Shown: positions 1 through 8,006 of the stretch, in pieces
Numbering within the stretch: the first letter of the stretch is position 1
How the letters are laid out: each line of letters starts with the position of its first letter
Notes under the pieces: generated by a model
The model's database searches: none
Told to the model about the DNA's origin: nothing
The model's input: only the letters and a program-made list of their open reading frames with translations
DNA from: DATAEG01 sp036258135
Lineage (GTDB): Bacteria > Actinomycetota > Actinomycetes > Mycobacteriales > Jatrophihabitantaceae
Direction: 5' to 3'
DNA length: 34,516 bases
Assembly (NCBI GenBank): GCA_036258135.1
Contig: DATAEG010000089.1
Span: 1 to 34,516, forward strand
Program-made: the position numbers and the translations under genes

Positions 1-810
1 CGCTCGTACAGCAAGACGACCGACTTCGTGAACTACGACCTGCCAAAGGGGAAGTGGAAGGCACAAGGCCGCTCGGCGCTGGCCTTCGTCCGGCAGCGCC
101 ACGACCTGCCTCGCGGCGATCTCGACCGGATCGTGCGCCAGCAGTACTTCCTGTCCGCCGTGTTCCGGCAGGTGGCCACGGCGGGGGTGCTGCTCAACCC
201 GCTCAAGCTGAACCATCTGGTCAACGCGGTGGCCTCGTCGCTTCAGGTCGACAAGACGATGAAGATGGCGAATCTCGCGCAGCAAATGTCGGGGCTGACC
301 GCCGGCAACCTGCGATTCACCCAGATCCCGACGACGGGCGCGACCGTGGGCAACGCGGACGTGCAGATCGCGACCACCTCGATTCCGGCTTTCGTCAAGA
401 AGTTCATCGGCGCAGATCTCGACAAGACGCTGGCCAACGCCAAGACCGTGGACCCGGCCACCGTGGCCGTCGACGTCCGCAACGGGTCCGGGCGCACGGG
501 ATGGGCGGGCGCCAACGCCGTCATCCTCAAGCAAGTCGGCTTCACGACGACGACCGGCGACTGGACCACGACCGCCGGCACCACCATCTACTACCCAGAA
601 GGGCTGGAATCGCAGGCCAAGACGGTCGCGCAATACGTGCACAAGGCGAACCTGGTCAAGTCGACAAAGGTCATCCAGGTCACGCTGGTGTTGGGTGGGG
701 ACGGCAAGAAGGCCACCACGACCAAGGCTGCGGTCACCGGCAGCGTCGGCGGCAGCAGCGGCAACGCGCGGAACGACCGCAGCGCGGCACAGGCCGGGTG
801 CATCAACTGA
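1..810 (+). CDS. LytR-CpsA-Psr (LCP) family protein, C-terminal part (5' truncated by window edge)
   Basis: LCP proteins are membrane-anchored enzymes that transfer lipid-linked glycans onto peptidoglycan or other wall acceptors. The frame is open from base 1, so the start and N-terminal membrane anchor lie outside the window. The visible part begins near the end of the LCP catalytic domain: the stretch ALAFVRQRHDLPRGDLDRI carries the Arg-rich motif that binds the lipid pyrophosphate. A LytR_C domain follows (VDVRNGSGRTGWAGANAV to about TKVIQVTLVLG), then a Gly/Ser/Thr-rich tail. The neighbouring TIGR03089 gene and the glycan genes at 3119-11777 fit a role in attaching a surface polymer. Family assignment is firm; the specific polymer is unknown. 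Confidence 0.9.
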   Translation, partial: RSYSKTTDFVNYDLPKGKWKAQGRSALAFVRQRHDLPRGDLDRIVRQQYFLSAVFRQVATAGVLLNPLKLNHLVNAVASSLQVDKTMKMANLAQQMSGLTAGNLRFTQIPTTGATVGNADVQIATTSIPAFVKKFIGADLDKTLANAKTVDPATVAVDVRNGSGRTGWAGANAVILKQVGFTTTTGDWTTTAGTTIYYPEGLESQAKTVAQYVHKANLVKSTKVIQVTLVLGGDGKKATTTKAAVTGSVGGSSGNARNDRSAAQAGCIN

Positions 811-836
811 CCCGGGCCCGCATTGAGGACCCCTCG

Positions 837-1550
837 ATGACGCCCGAGGCGCTCTTCGCCGCCCGGCTGGCCGCCGATCCCGGCCGACCGCTGGTCACGT
901 TCTACGACGAACGGACCGGCGAGCGCGCCGAACTCTCGGCCGCATCCATGGCCAACTGGGTGACCAAGACGTACTTCCTGCTCACCGATGAGGTCGGCGT
1001 GAACGTGGGCGACCTTGCCGCTGTGCGGCTACCTATGCACTACCTGCGTCTCGTCGTCCTGGTCGGGGCATGGTTCGCCGGGATGACGCTGGCCACCGCG
1101 GCCGGTCCGGACGTGCGAGCCGCCTTCGCGCATCGCGAGGCCGACCTGCACGACCTGCGCCAGAGCGACGAGGTGTTCGCCCTGGCGCTGCGACCCTGGG
1201 GACAGGGCTATCCGGCCGATCCGCCGGACGGGAGCACGGACTTTGTGGCCGCGGTGCGTCCTCAGCCGGACAAGTTCGCGCAGGTACGTCCGGTGGCGGA
1301 CGCGGACGTGGCCGCCACGCCCGGCGTGACCCGGGCGCAGCTCGGCGAGCTGGCGGCCAGCCGAGCCGCTGAGCTGGGCCTCGCACCGGGCGGGCGCCTG
1401 CTCCTACGTGACGACGGCACCGCGACCGACGACCTGCCGACTTGGCTGGCCCCACTCGCCGTCGAAGGCTCGCTGATCCTCGTGGCCGGCGCCGACGACG
1501 CCACCATCGAGCGGCTGTCGAGCGTCGAACGGGTGACGACGATCGCGTAG
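837..1550 (+). CDS. TIGR03089 family protein
   Basis: A 237-residue protein of the actinobacterial TIGR03089 family, which resembles a reduced AMP-binding-enzyme N-terminal region; no reaction is established. Seen: N-terminal TPEALFAARLAADPGRPLVTFYD, then TGERAELSAASMANWVTKTYFLL, the kind of opening found in acyl-CoA synthetases, but no full P-loop or A8-A10 core motifs, so I do not infer ligase activity. The ATG at 837 was chosen because TGAGGA lies seven bases upstream. The long in-frame extension upstream is a shadow of the LCP gene. It follows that gene by 26 bases, probably in one transcript. From memory the LCP-TIGR03089 pair also occurs in mycobacteria (Rv3267-Rv3268). Confidence 0.8.
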   Translation: MTPEALFAARLAADPGRPLVTFYDERTGERAELSAASMANWVTKTYFLLTDEVGVNVGDLAAVRLPMHYLRLVVLVGAWFAGMTLATAAGPDVRAAFAHREADLHDLRQSDEVFALALRPWGQGYPADPPDGSTDFVAAVRPQPDKFAQVRPVADADVAATPGVTRAQLGELAASRAAELGLAPGGRLLLRDDGTATDDLPTWLAPLAVEGSLILVAGADDATIERLSSVERVTTIA

Positions 1551-1561
1551 CGTGCCCGCCA
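1548..1561 (+). promoter_or_regulatory. Probable leaderless -10 element for scoA
   Basis: TAGCGT (1548-1553) is followed by seven bases and then the ATG at 1561, the spacing expected for a transcript starting at the start codon. The first three bases are also the stop codon of the preceding gene. No convincing -35 was seen. There is no Shine-Dalgarno before the ATG, which favours this reading. An in-frame GTG at 1552 lies inside the hexamer. Confidence 0.4.
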
Positions 1562-2325
1562 TGGACAAGACCGTCGCTACCGCCGCCGAGGCCGTCGCCG
1601 ACGTTCCGGACGGCGCCAGCCTCGCAGTCGGCGGATTCGGGCTGTGCGGCATTCCGTTCGTACTCATCGAAGCCTTGCTGGAGCAGGGCACCGGCGGCTT
1701 GCGCACCGTGTCGAACAACTGCGGCGTGGACGGCACAGGCCTCGGCAAGCTCCTCGACGCCGGGCGTATCGCCCGCACCACCGGCTCGTACGTCGGGGAG
1801 AACCGCGAATTCGCCCGGCAGTTCCTGGCCGGGGAGCTGGAGGTCGAGTTGTGCCCACAGGGCACGCTGGCCGAGCGGTTGCGGGCCGGTGGCGCCGGGA
1901 TCCCCGCGTTCTACACACCGGCGGGCGTCGGCACACCCGTGGCCGACGGCGGATTGCCTTGGCGATATGCCACCGACGGCAGCATCGCGTTCGGGTCCCC
2001 GCCCAAGGAGGTGCGTGAGTTCGACGGCGACCGATTCGTGCTCGAACGAGCCATCGTCACGGACTTCGCGCTTGTGCGCGCCGCAGTCGGCGACCGGCAC
2101 GGCAACCTCGTCTACGCTGCCTCCGCGCAGAACTTCAACCCGCTGTGCGCGATGGCCGGACGCGTGACGATCGCCGAGGTCGAGACCCTGGTCGAGCCCG
2201 GCGAGATCCCGCCGGAGCAGGTGCACACCCCGGGCGTGTTCGTGCAACGGGTCGTAGTCGTCGGCGCGGAAGGCAAGACCATCGAGAAGCGCACGACCCG
2301 CGACATGGTCCAGGTGGTGGACTAA
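1561..2325 (+). CDS. scoA: 3-oxoacid CoA-transferase, subunit A
   Basis: Alpha subunit of a family I CoA-transferase that moves CoA between succinyl-CoA (or acetyl-CoA) and 3-oxoacids such as acetoacetate; cytosolic, working as an A2B2 complex with the next gene. Seen: the opening MDKTVATAAEAVADVPDGASLAVGGFG and the GGFGLCGIP CoA-loop pattern of this subunit, plus the internal VSNNCGVDGTGLGKLL motif. The length of 254 residues is normal. The start at 1561 gives the family's usual N-terminus; a GTG at 1552 would add three residues. The stop overlaps the start of subunit B by one base (TAATG), implying coupled translation. The substrate could be acetoacetate or a beta-ketoadipate-type acid; no neighbouring pathway gene decides this. 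Confidence 0.88.
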   Translation: MDKTVATAAEAVADVPDGASLAVGGFGLCGIPFVLIEALLEQGTGGLRTVSNNCGVDGTGLGKLLDAGRIARTTGSYVGENREFARQFLAGELEVELCPQGTLAERLRAGGAGIPAFYTPAGVGTPVADGGLPWRYATDGSIAFGSPPKEVREFDGDRFVLERAIVTDFALVRAAVGDRHGNLVYAASAQNFNPLCAMAGRVTIAEVETLVEPGEIPPEQVHTPGVFVQRVVVVGAEGKTIEKRTTRDMVQVVD

Positions 2326-2957
2326 TGGCGCTAACCCGCGGCCAACTCGCCGCCCGCGTGGCTCAGGAGCTCGAAGACGGCCAGTACGTCAACCTCGGCA
2401 TCGGTATGCCCACGCTGGTGCCGAACTACATCCCGGACGGGGTCCACGTCGTCCTCCAGTCGGAGAACGGGATCCTCGGCGTCGGGCCGTACCCCACCGA
2501 GGAGCAGATCGAAGCGGATCTGATCAACGCTGGCAAGGAGACCGTCACGGTGCTCCCCGGCGCGGCGTTCTTCGACTCGGCCACGTCCTTCGGCATGATC
2601 CGCGGCGGCCACATCGACGTCGCCATCCTGGGCGCCATGCAGGTCAGCGTCCGCGGCGATCTGGCGAACTGGATGATCCCCGGCAAGATGATCAAGGGCA
2701 TGGGCGGGGCGATGGACCTCGTGCACGGTGCCCGGCGAGTGATCGTGATGATGGAGCACACCGCGCGGGACGGGTCACCGAAGATCCTGGAAGTGGCCAC
2801 CTTGCCGCTGACCGGGTCGGCGTGCGTCCACAGAATCATCACGGACCTCGCCGTGATCGACGTCACCGATGACGGCCTGGCCCTGCGCGAGCTCGCCCCC
2901 GGCGTGACCGCCGACGAGGTACAAAATGCGACGGGAGCGCCACTCAAGGTGGAGTGA
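2325..2957 (+). CDS. scoB: 3-oxoacid CoA-transferase, subunit B
   Basis: Beta subunit of the family I CoA-transferase; it carries the catalytic glutamate that forms the glutamyl-CoA thioester. Seen: NLGIGMPTLVPNYIPDG (about residues 23-39) and QSENGILGVGPYP, in which Glu47 of SENG is the expected nucleophile. Further family motifs are GAAFFDSATSFGMIRGGHID and GKMIKGMGGAMDL. The length of 210 residues is typical. The ATG at 2325 overlaps the scoA stop; the longer upstream frame is a shadow of scoA. Both subunits look intact, so the pair should be functional. Which 3-oxoacid is used cannot be told from the sequence. Confidence 0.9.
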   Translation: MALTRGQLAARVAQELEDGQYVNLGIGMPTLVPNYIPDGVHVVLQSENGILGVGPYPTEEQIEADLINAGKETVTVLPGAAFFDSATSFGMIRGGHIDVAILGAMQVSVRGDLANWMIPGKMIKGMGGAMDLVHGARRVIVMMEHTARDGSPKILEVATLPLTGSACVHRIITDLAVIDVTDDGLALRELAPGVTADEVQNATGAPLKVE

Positions 2958-3118
2958 CTCTGCAACCGCCGGTGACCCGCGGTGATCCGGGTCGGTGCCT
3001 GAGGACGCACAGCATCCGCTGAGCCTTTCCGGATACCGTGGCGTCCCGACAGAACATGTACGCCTCTTACCGCGTGGTCCCTTATGTGTGGCTCGCCGGT
3101 CTCATTAGGAGCTGAGAC

Positions 3119-5113
3119 GTGACCGTCGCCGAGGCGATCCGCCGCGAACCGTCAGCACCGCAGCCGCAGCCGCACATGGCCCGGCTGGTGACCGGCACAT
3201 CGCGGGGCATGGACGGCCTGTGCGACTCCGCCGTCCTCGGGTTTGCCGCCTGGACCGTGCTTTACCACCTGGGGCTGATCTTCGGCCTGCCGACCGACGC
3301 CCTCCTGATTGCGTGGTTGGCAGGCCTGGCCGGCGTGGTGTGGTACATGCTCCGCCGATCACGCGGCCGACCCGCAGTCTCGGCCGATGGGTCGCGTGCC
3401 AGCTTCACGTCGATCCCCCTCGTCCTGCTCGCGGTGGGTCTGGCCGTGGCGTCGGGAATCGTTCTCGCCTTCGGCGGGTCCGGGCTGTGGTGGACGGGAT
3501 GGGCGCTGGCGGCCGCGGCGGCGGCGGTCGGTGTGGTGAGTGCGGTCCGAACTCGTGCGACAGCGGTGGCGGCACGGCAAGTGAGCGCCGTTCCTGCGGT
3601 GGGCACGGTTCTGGCTCTGCTGACATCCGTAGGGTTCGCCGTGCTTTCGGTGTTCACGATGCGCAGCAGTGCCGACGACACGTTCTACGTGAACCGGGCC
3701 GCTTGGGTAGCAGACCACGGCACGATCGCCGTCCGCGACACGATGTTCACCGACCTGCAGCTTCCGGCCATTCGCGGTGCAGGCGTTCCGGTGGCCTCGA
3801 TCGAGACCCTTCAGGGCGCCCTCGCACATGCTTTGCACCTCCCCGGCGGCACCCTTGTCTATCTCGTCACCCCACCTGTGGGCACGCTGCTCGCGATGTG
3901 GTCGCTGTGGAGGTTGACCCGAAGCTGGGCACCGCGTCGCCTCGGACTGTGCTACGCGGCCGCGATCGTGGCGTTGCTATGGTCCGGCGCCGGCCCGGCG
4001 GAAATGGGACTGTTCATCCTGAGCCGCATGCAACAGGGCAAGGTCGTCTTCCTGGCCATGCTGATCCCGCTGATCTACCTATACCTGACCCAGTGGGTAC
4101 GCCGTCGGGAGCCGAAGGACGCGGTTATGTTGGCGGCGTCGGGTGTGGCCGCGGTGGGGTTGACGTCGTCGGCGACGTTCCTGGTTCCGCTGATCTGTGC
4201 GACGGTCGTCGGGCCTCTCCTGTTGTGCCGCGAGGTGCGGACGGCCGCGGGTGCGGCGCTGCCAGCTATCTACCCCATGGCGGTCGGAATCGTCGTCCAC
4301 TTCACGTACTCCGAGATCGATCCCAACGGAACGTCCTACACGGCGGCGCGGGCCATGCATTACGTCTTCGGTGTAGGTGGACTTGCGTTGATCGGATGGA
4401 CGGCAGTGTTCACCGCCGTGTGGCTGGCCAGGGATTCGGCCGCCCGCGTGGTCACGGCGGGCATCAGTGCTGTGCTTGTGGTCGTGCTGGCTCCGGGTGC
4501 TCTGGCGCTGATGAATGCCGCCACTGGGGCACACGCCATTCTCTGGCGCACCATGTGGGTCGCACCCGTCCCAGTGATGGTCGGCCTGCTCGCCGGCGTG
4601 CCCCTACCGCCCCGTATTCGCTGGGCGGGCGCGGTGCCGGCGGCCGGTCTGGTCGTCGCACTCGTCCTTGTCGGCCTGCCGTTCTGGGCGCCCCGCAACC
4701 AGGTGACGTTCACTTCGACACCGACCTGGCGGTTATTCCCGGACGAGTTGCAGCGCGCCCGTCAGATCGCCGACCGGAAGCTCGACGGGCCGGTGCTGGC
4801 TCCGCCCCGCACGATGCGAGCCTTGACCATCGTCACGACCGAGGTGCATCCCGTCAGCCCCCAGTTGGGGTACGTGCCTCTGGTGGCCGAGCCTGCGGCT
4901 GACCAGCAAGCTCGGCTGCTGCTGGCCAGTGTGATGGGCGGCGAGCTACTCGACATCCCGCCCGCCACGCTTCGCGCCGCGATGAACACGCTGCACGTGA
5001 GCCTGGTGTGCGGCCTCGACCGCATGACTCATCGGAAGGAGTTGTTCACCGAAGCCGGCTACGTCACGGCCCCGGGAATCTCAGGCGGCTGGTGCTTGGC
5101 CCGACCGGGGTGA
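3119..5113 (+). CDS. Large polytopic membrane protein, GT-C-like (possibly DUF6077)
   Basis: A 664-residue membrane protein with roughly 12-14 hydrophobic spans. After the first spans (about 36-180) comes a polar loop starting RSSADDTFYVNRAAWVADHG, with an acidic pair at Asp186-Asp187. A DD/DE pair in an early outer loop is what GT-C glycosyltransferases use to bind a lipid-phosphate sugar, and the soluble C-terminal domain (from about residue 540) also fits that layout. I believe this resembles the actinobacterial DUF6077 family, but I cannot confirm it. The GTG at 3119 has AGGAG eight bases upstream. It opens the glycan island at 3119-11777. Alternative: a polymerase or flippase-like protein. 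Membrane location is certain; enzyme activity is inferred. Confidence 0.6.
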   Translation: MTVAEAIRREPSAPQPQPHMARLVTGTSRGMDGLCDSAVLGFAAWTVLYHLGLIFGLPTDALLIAWLAGLAGVVWYMLRRSRGRPAVSADGSRASFTSIPLVLLAVGLAVASGIVLAFGGSGLWWTGWALAAAAAAVGVVSAVRTRATAVAARQVSAVPAVGTVLALLTSVGFAVLSVFTMRSSADDTFYVNRAAWVADHGTIAVRDTMFTDLQLPAIRGAGVPVASIETLQGALAHALHLPGGTLVYLVTPPVGTLLAMWSLWRLTRSWAPRRLGLCYAAAIVALLWSGAGPAEMGLFILSRMQQGKVVFLAMLIPLIYLYLTQWVRRREPKDAVMLAASGVAAVGLTSSATFLVPLICATVVGPLLLCREVRTAAGAALPAIYPMAVGIVVHFTYSEIDPNGTSYTAARAMHYVFGVGGLALIGWTAVFTAVWLARDSAARVVTAGISAVLVVVLAPGALALMNAATGAHAILWRTMWVAPVPVMVGLLAGVPLPPRIRWAGAVPAAGLVVALVLVGLPFWAPRNQVTFTSTPTWRLFPDELQRARQIADRKLDGPVLAPPRTMRALTIVTTEVHPVSPQLGYVPLVAEPAADQQARLLLASVMGGELLDIPPATLRAAMNTLHVSLVCGLDRMTHRKELFTEAGYVTAPGISGGWCLARPG

Positions 5114-5150
5114 GCGAGCTCCCGCGCCGATACACCTTTTGGCGAATCGC

Positions 5151-5843
5151 TCAGTTAGGGTCAGCGTGGGACTGGTCCCACCAACTCCAAGCCCACGCGG
5201 TCGAGGCGTCGCGCGGTGCCGCGTCCGGCAGGCCGTCGGCATAGGCCTCGTCCAACGCATCGATCGTCTCGTCCGGTACGCCGGCCCGCTGCATGCCGAC
5301 CCGGTTGGCCGATCGCACCCGGCACGGGTTCCCGTACGCCAATGAGAACGGCGGGACGTCTCGGGTGACGACCGATCCCATGCCGACCATGGTCACCGGC
5401 CCGATCACCCGGCGCTGGTGAACGATCGTCCCCATGCCGATATGCGCCAGCCTCCCCACCTGCACGTGACCACCAAGCGTCGCTCCGGACGCCATGGTCA
5501 CTGTGTCGCCGATGGCTCCGTCATGGGCGATGTAGACCTTGTTCATCAGGAAACAGTCGTCACCGACCCGCGTCTCGGCATGGTGACCTTGGTGAATCGT
5601 CGTGTACTCGCGGATGACGTTTCCGTGGCCGATCTCGACGCCGGTGCCGGCCGCGCCCCCCACATCGGTGCCGTGATCTACCCCGCGTATTTCGGCGGGC
5701 GTGCCGATCACGACGTGCGGGCCCACCCAATTGCCGTCGCCGAGCTTGACCGGCCCGAGCAGTACGGCATACGGGCCGATCACGTTGCCTGACCCCATCT
5801 CGACACCGTCGCCGATCACCGCCGTGTGGTGGATGCGATTCAA
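5151..5843 (-). CDS. LpxA-like left-handed beta-helix acyltransferase
   Basis: A 230-residue hexapeptide-repeat acyltransferase of the LpxA type, acting on a nucleotide sugar in the cytoplasm. Seen: repeated [LIV]-G-x4 turns from residue 8 (AVIGDGVEMGSGNVIGPYAVL), the LpxA-like NVIREYTTIHQG (75-86), and IAHDGAIGD with His107 at the position of the catalytic histidine of E. coli LpxA. A short alpha-helical tail follows, as in LpxA. The TTG start at 5843 was chosen because GGAGGAG lies just upstream; a start at 5903 would add 20 residues without family character. It faces the aminotransferase at 5935 across 91 bases. A Gram-positive has no lipid A, so the acceptor is more likely an amino-sugar nucleotide. 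Acyl chain length cannot be read from sequence. Confidence 0.8.
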   Translation of the reverse strand: MNRIHHTAVIGDGVEMGSGNVIGPYAVLLGPVKLGDGNWVGPHVVIGTPAEIRGVDHGTDVGGAAGTGVEIGHGNVIREYTTIHQGHHAETRVGDDCFLMNKVYIAHDGAIGDTVTMASGATLGGHVQVGRLAHIGMGTIVHQRRVIGPVTMVGMGSVVTRDVPPFSLAYGNPCRVRSANRVGMQRAGVPDETIDALDEAYADGLPDAAPRDASTAWAWSWWDQSHADPN

Positions 5844-5934
5844 CCGTTCTCCTCCGTGGTTCCTATGAGGACGGCTGGCGAAAGCGACACGCGACGATAG
5901 CATCGGGCGGTCCTACGACCCCTGGAGATCACGA

Positions 5935-7035
5935 ATGATTCCGGTCTCGACCGTGGTCATTCCTGACGCGGCCGCTGACCTCGTGGCAGGCGTGCTTCGG
6001 TCAGGAATGCTGGCTCAAGGACATCTCGTCCAGCAGTTCGAGGAGCAGTTCGCCGCACTCACCGGAGTGCGTCACGCGGTTGCTGTCAATAGCGGGACGA
6101 CAGCTCTGGTGGCGGCCCTGCAGGTACTCGACCTGGAGCCAGGCGACGAGGTGGTGACCAGTCCGTTCACATTCGTGGCCACGCTGAACGCGATCCTGGA
6201 GGCAGGCGCGACTGCCGTGTTCGCCGACATCGACACGGCGGACTTCAATCTGGATCCCGGCGCCTTGGAGTCGGCGATCACGTCCGGTACCAAGGCGCTC
6301 ATGCCTGTCCATCTGTACGGCCAGTGCGCCGACATGGACGCCATCACCGCACTGGCCCGCAGGCATGACCTTCAGGTAGTCGAAGACGCGGCGCAAGCGC
6401 ACGCCGCTTCGTTCGGTGACCGGCGCGCTGGCTCGTTCGGCCTTGGCTGCTTCTCGTTCTACGCGACAAAGAACATCACCACGGGCGAAGGCGGAATGAT
6501 CACGACCGATGACGACGTCCGTGCCGATCGGTTGCAAGTCCTGCGCAACCAGGGCATGCGGGAGCGCTACGGGTACGAGATGCCCGGCCACAACTACCGT
6601 CTCACCGAGGTGCAGGCGGCCCTGGGCATCCCCCAGCTGGCTCAGCTCGCCGAGACCACCTCGAAGCGCCGTCACAACGCTGCCCGCCTGACCGACGGAC
6701 TCAGCGACGTCACGGGTCTGCGGCTGCCCCGCCAAATGCCCGGGCGCGGGCACGTCTGGCACCAATTCACGGTCCTCGTCACGGACGAAGCTCCCGTGGA
6801 CCGGGACGAGTTCGTGCGACTGCTGGCCGATCGCGGCGTCGGCTCGGGCGTCTACTACCCGCGTCCGGTCTTCGACTACGCGTGCTACCGCAACCACCCT
6901 CGAGTGCGCGTCTCACCTGTGCCCGCCGCCGAGGATGCCGCACGACGAGTCGTTTCTCTGCCTGTGCACCCCGGGCTCAGCGCTACCGACATCGACACCA
7001 TCATCGAGACGGTTCGGGAGGTGATGAAAGCGTGA
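5935..7035 (+). CDS. DegT/DnrJ/EryC1/StrS sugar aminotransferase (GnnB/WbpE-like)
   Basis: A 366-residue PLP-dependent aminotransferase that converts a keto-sugar nucleotide to an amino sugar using glutamate or glutamine. Seen: NSGTTALVAAL (52-62), VVEDAAQAHAA with Asp151 for the PLP ring nitrogen, and FSFYATKNITTGEGGM with Lys179 as the Schiff-base lysine. The C-terminal half has the usual HVWHQFTVLV and PVFDYACYRNHP elements. GGAG stands about ten bases before the ATG. Its stop overlaps the GTG of the oxidoreductase that follows (GTGA), so the two are translated together. A DegT plus Gfo/Idh pair is how UDP-GlcNAc is oxidised and aminated at C3 (GnnA/GnnB) or how UDP-GlcNAcA is (WbpB/WbpE). 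Substrate is inferred, family is certain. Confidence 0.88.
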   Translation: MIPVSTVVIPDAAADLVAGVLRSGMLAQGHLVQQFEEQFAALTGVRHAVAVNSGTTALVAALQVLDLEPGDEVVTSPFTFVATLNAILEAGATAVFADIDTADFNLDPGALESAITSGTKALMPVHLYGQCADMDAITALARRHDLQVVEDAAQAHAASFGDRRAGSFGLGCFSFYATKNITTGEGGMITTDDDVRADRLQVLRNQGMRERYGYEMPGHNYRLTEVQAALGIPQLAQLAETTSKRRHNAARLTDGLSDVTGLRLPRQMPGRGHVWHQFTVLVTDEAPVDRDEFVRLLADRGVGSGVYYPRPVFDYACYRNHPRVRVSPVPAAEDAARRVVSLPVHPGLSATDIDTIIETVREVMKA

Positions 7036-8006
7036 GTGCTCCCATCCGTGTCGCTCTGATTGGCGCCGGAAATATGGGCTCGTTCCATGCCCGAGTCCTC
7101 GCCCAGTCACAGCGAGCCGAGCTGGCGCTGGTGATCGACCCGGATCAGGAGGTCGCGGCGCCGATTGCCGCACGATACGAAGCCGACTGGGCGCCGGAGC
7201 TCGACGAGACGTCATCGCTCGATGCCGTCGTGGTGGCGGCGCCAACCGAGCTACACCCGTCGATCGGCCGGCGCGTGCTCGATTCCGGGTTGCCGCTCCT
7301 GATCGAGAAGCCGATCGCCGACGACCTCGCCGAGGTGAAGGCGCTCGTCGCGTTGTCCGCGAACGTCGACGTCCCGCTCATGTGCGGCCTGCTCGAACGC
7401 TTCAATCCCGCCCTCTTGACGGCGTTCGCGGCCGCGACAGAGCCTCGGCACGTCATGACGCGTCGGCACTCGCCATATGTGCCGCACATCAAGACGGGCG
7501 TTTCGTCCGATCTCTTGATCCATGACGTGGACGTCGCGCTGCGCTTGGCCGGCGCGGAGCCGAATATGGTGCGCGGCTCGTTCGGCTTCGTGCATCCCAG
7601 CTCCCCGCCCGGCTCGGAGGACATCGCCGAAGCGCTGCTCGGCTTTGACAGCGGCATGCTGGCCGCAGTGTCCGCGAGCCGGCTCAGCCAGTACAAGGTG
7701 CGCAGTCTGAGCATCGCCGAAGTGGAGCGGCTCATCGAGGTCGACATCGTTCGCAACGCGGTGACCATTTATCGCCACGTGTTGAACGAGGCGGATCCGG
7801 ACGGCCTGAACTATCGGCAGCAGACCATCATCGAGATTCCGGCGTTGGTCTCCGGGCGGGAGCCACTGGCCGCGCAGCTGGATCACTTTCTCGATCTCGT
7901 CGACGGCAAGGCCGACGCAGACGCTGAGCGGGATACCCTGCTGCCGCCGCACCGCGTCGTCTCGCAGGTCCGGGCTCAGGCGCTCAACGTCCTACAGAGC
8001 GCCTAG
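7032..8006 (+). CDS. Gfo/Idh/MocA family oxidoreductase (GnnA/WbpB-like)
   Basis: A 324-residue NAD(P)-dependent sugar oxidoreductase. Seen: the Rossmann motif VALIGAGNMGSFHARVL (7-23), the EKP signature (92-94) and MCGLLERFNPALL, which I associate with family members that oxidise the C3 hydroxyl of UDP-HexNAc sugars. The GTG at 7032 overlaps the aminotransferase stop by four bases; the longer frame upstream is a shadow. Inferred role: make the 3-keto sugar that the upstream aminotransferase turns into a 3-amino sugar. It runs convergent to the GT4 gene and the two reading frames overlap by 23 bases at their 3' ends. The substrate is not proven by sequence. Confidence 0.85.
   Translation: MSAPIRVALIGAGNMGSFHARVLAQSQRAELALVIDPDQEVAAPIAARYEADWAPELDETSSLDAVVVAAPTELHPSIGRRVLDSGLPLLIEKPIADDLAEVKALVALSANVDVPLMCGLLERFNPALLTAFAAATEPRHVMTRRHSPYVPHIKTGVSSDLLIHDVDVALRLAGAEPNMVRGSFGFVHPSSPPGSEDIAEALLGFDSGMLAAVSASRLSQYKVRSLSIAEVERLIEVDIVRNAVTIYRHVLNEADPDGLNYRQQTIIEIPALVSGREPLAAQLDHFLDLVDGKADADAERDTLLPPHRVVSQVRAQALNVLQSA

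Noticed and set aside
54..836. Long open plus-strand frame ahead of the TIGR03089 gene
   Set aside because: It overlaps the LCP gene in another frame, is Arg/Gly-rich, and the family start with a Shine-Dalgarno is at 837.
2958..3118. Hairpin terminator or riboswitch between scoB and the membrane protein gene
   Set aside because: Only a five-base inverted pair (ACCCG/CGGGT) was visible, too weak to call.
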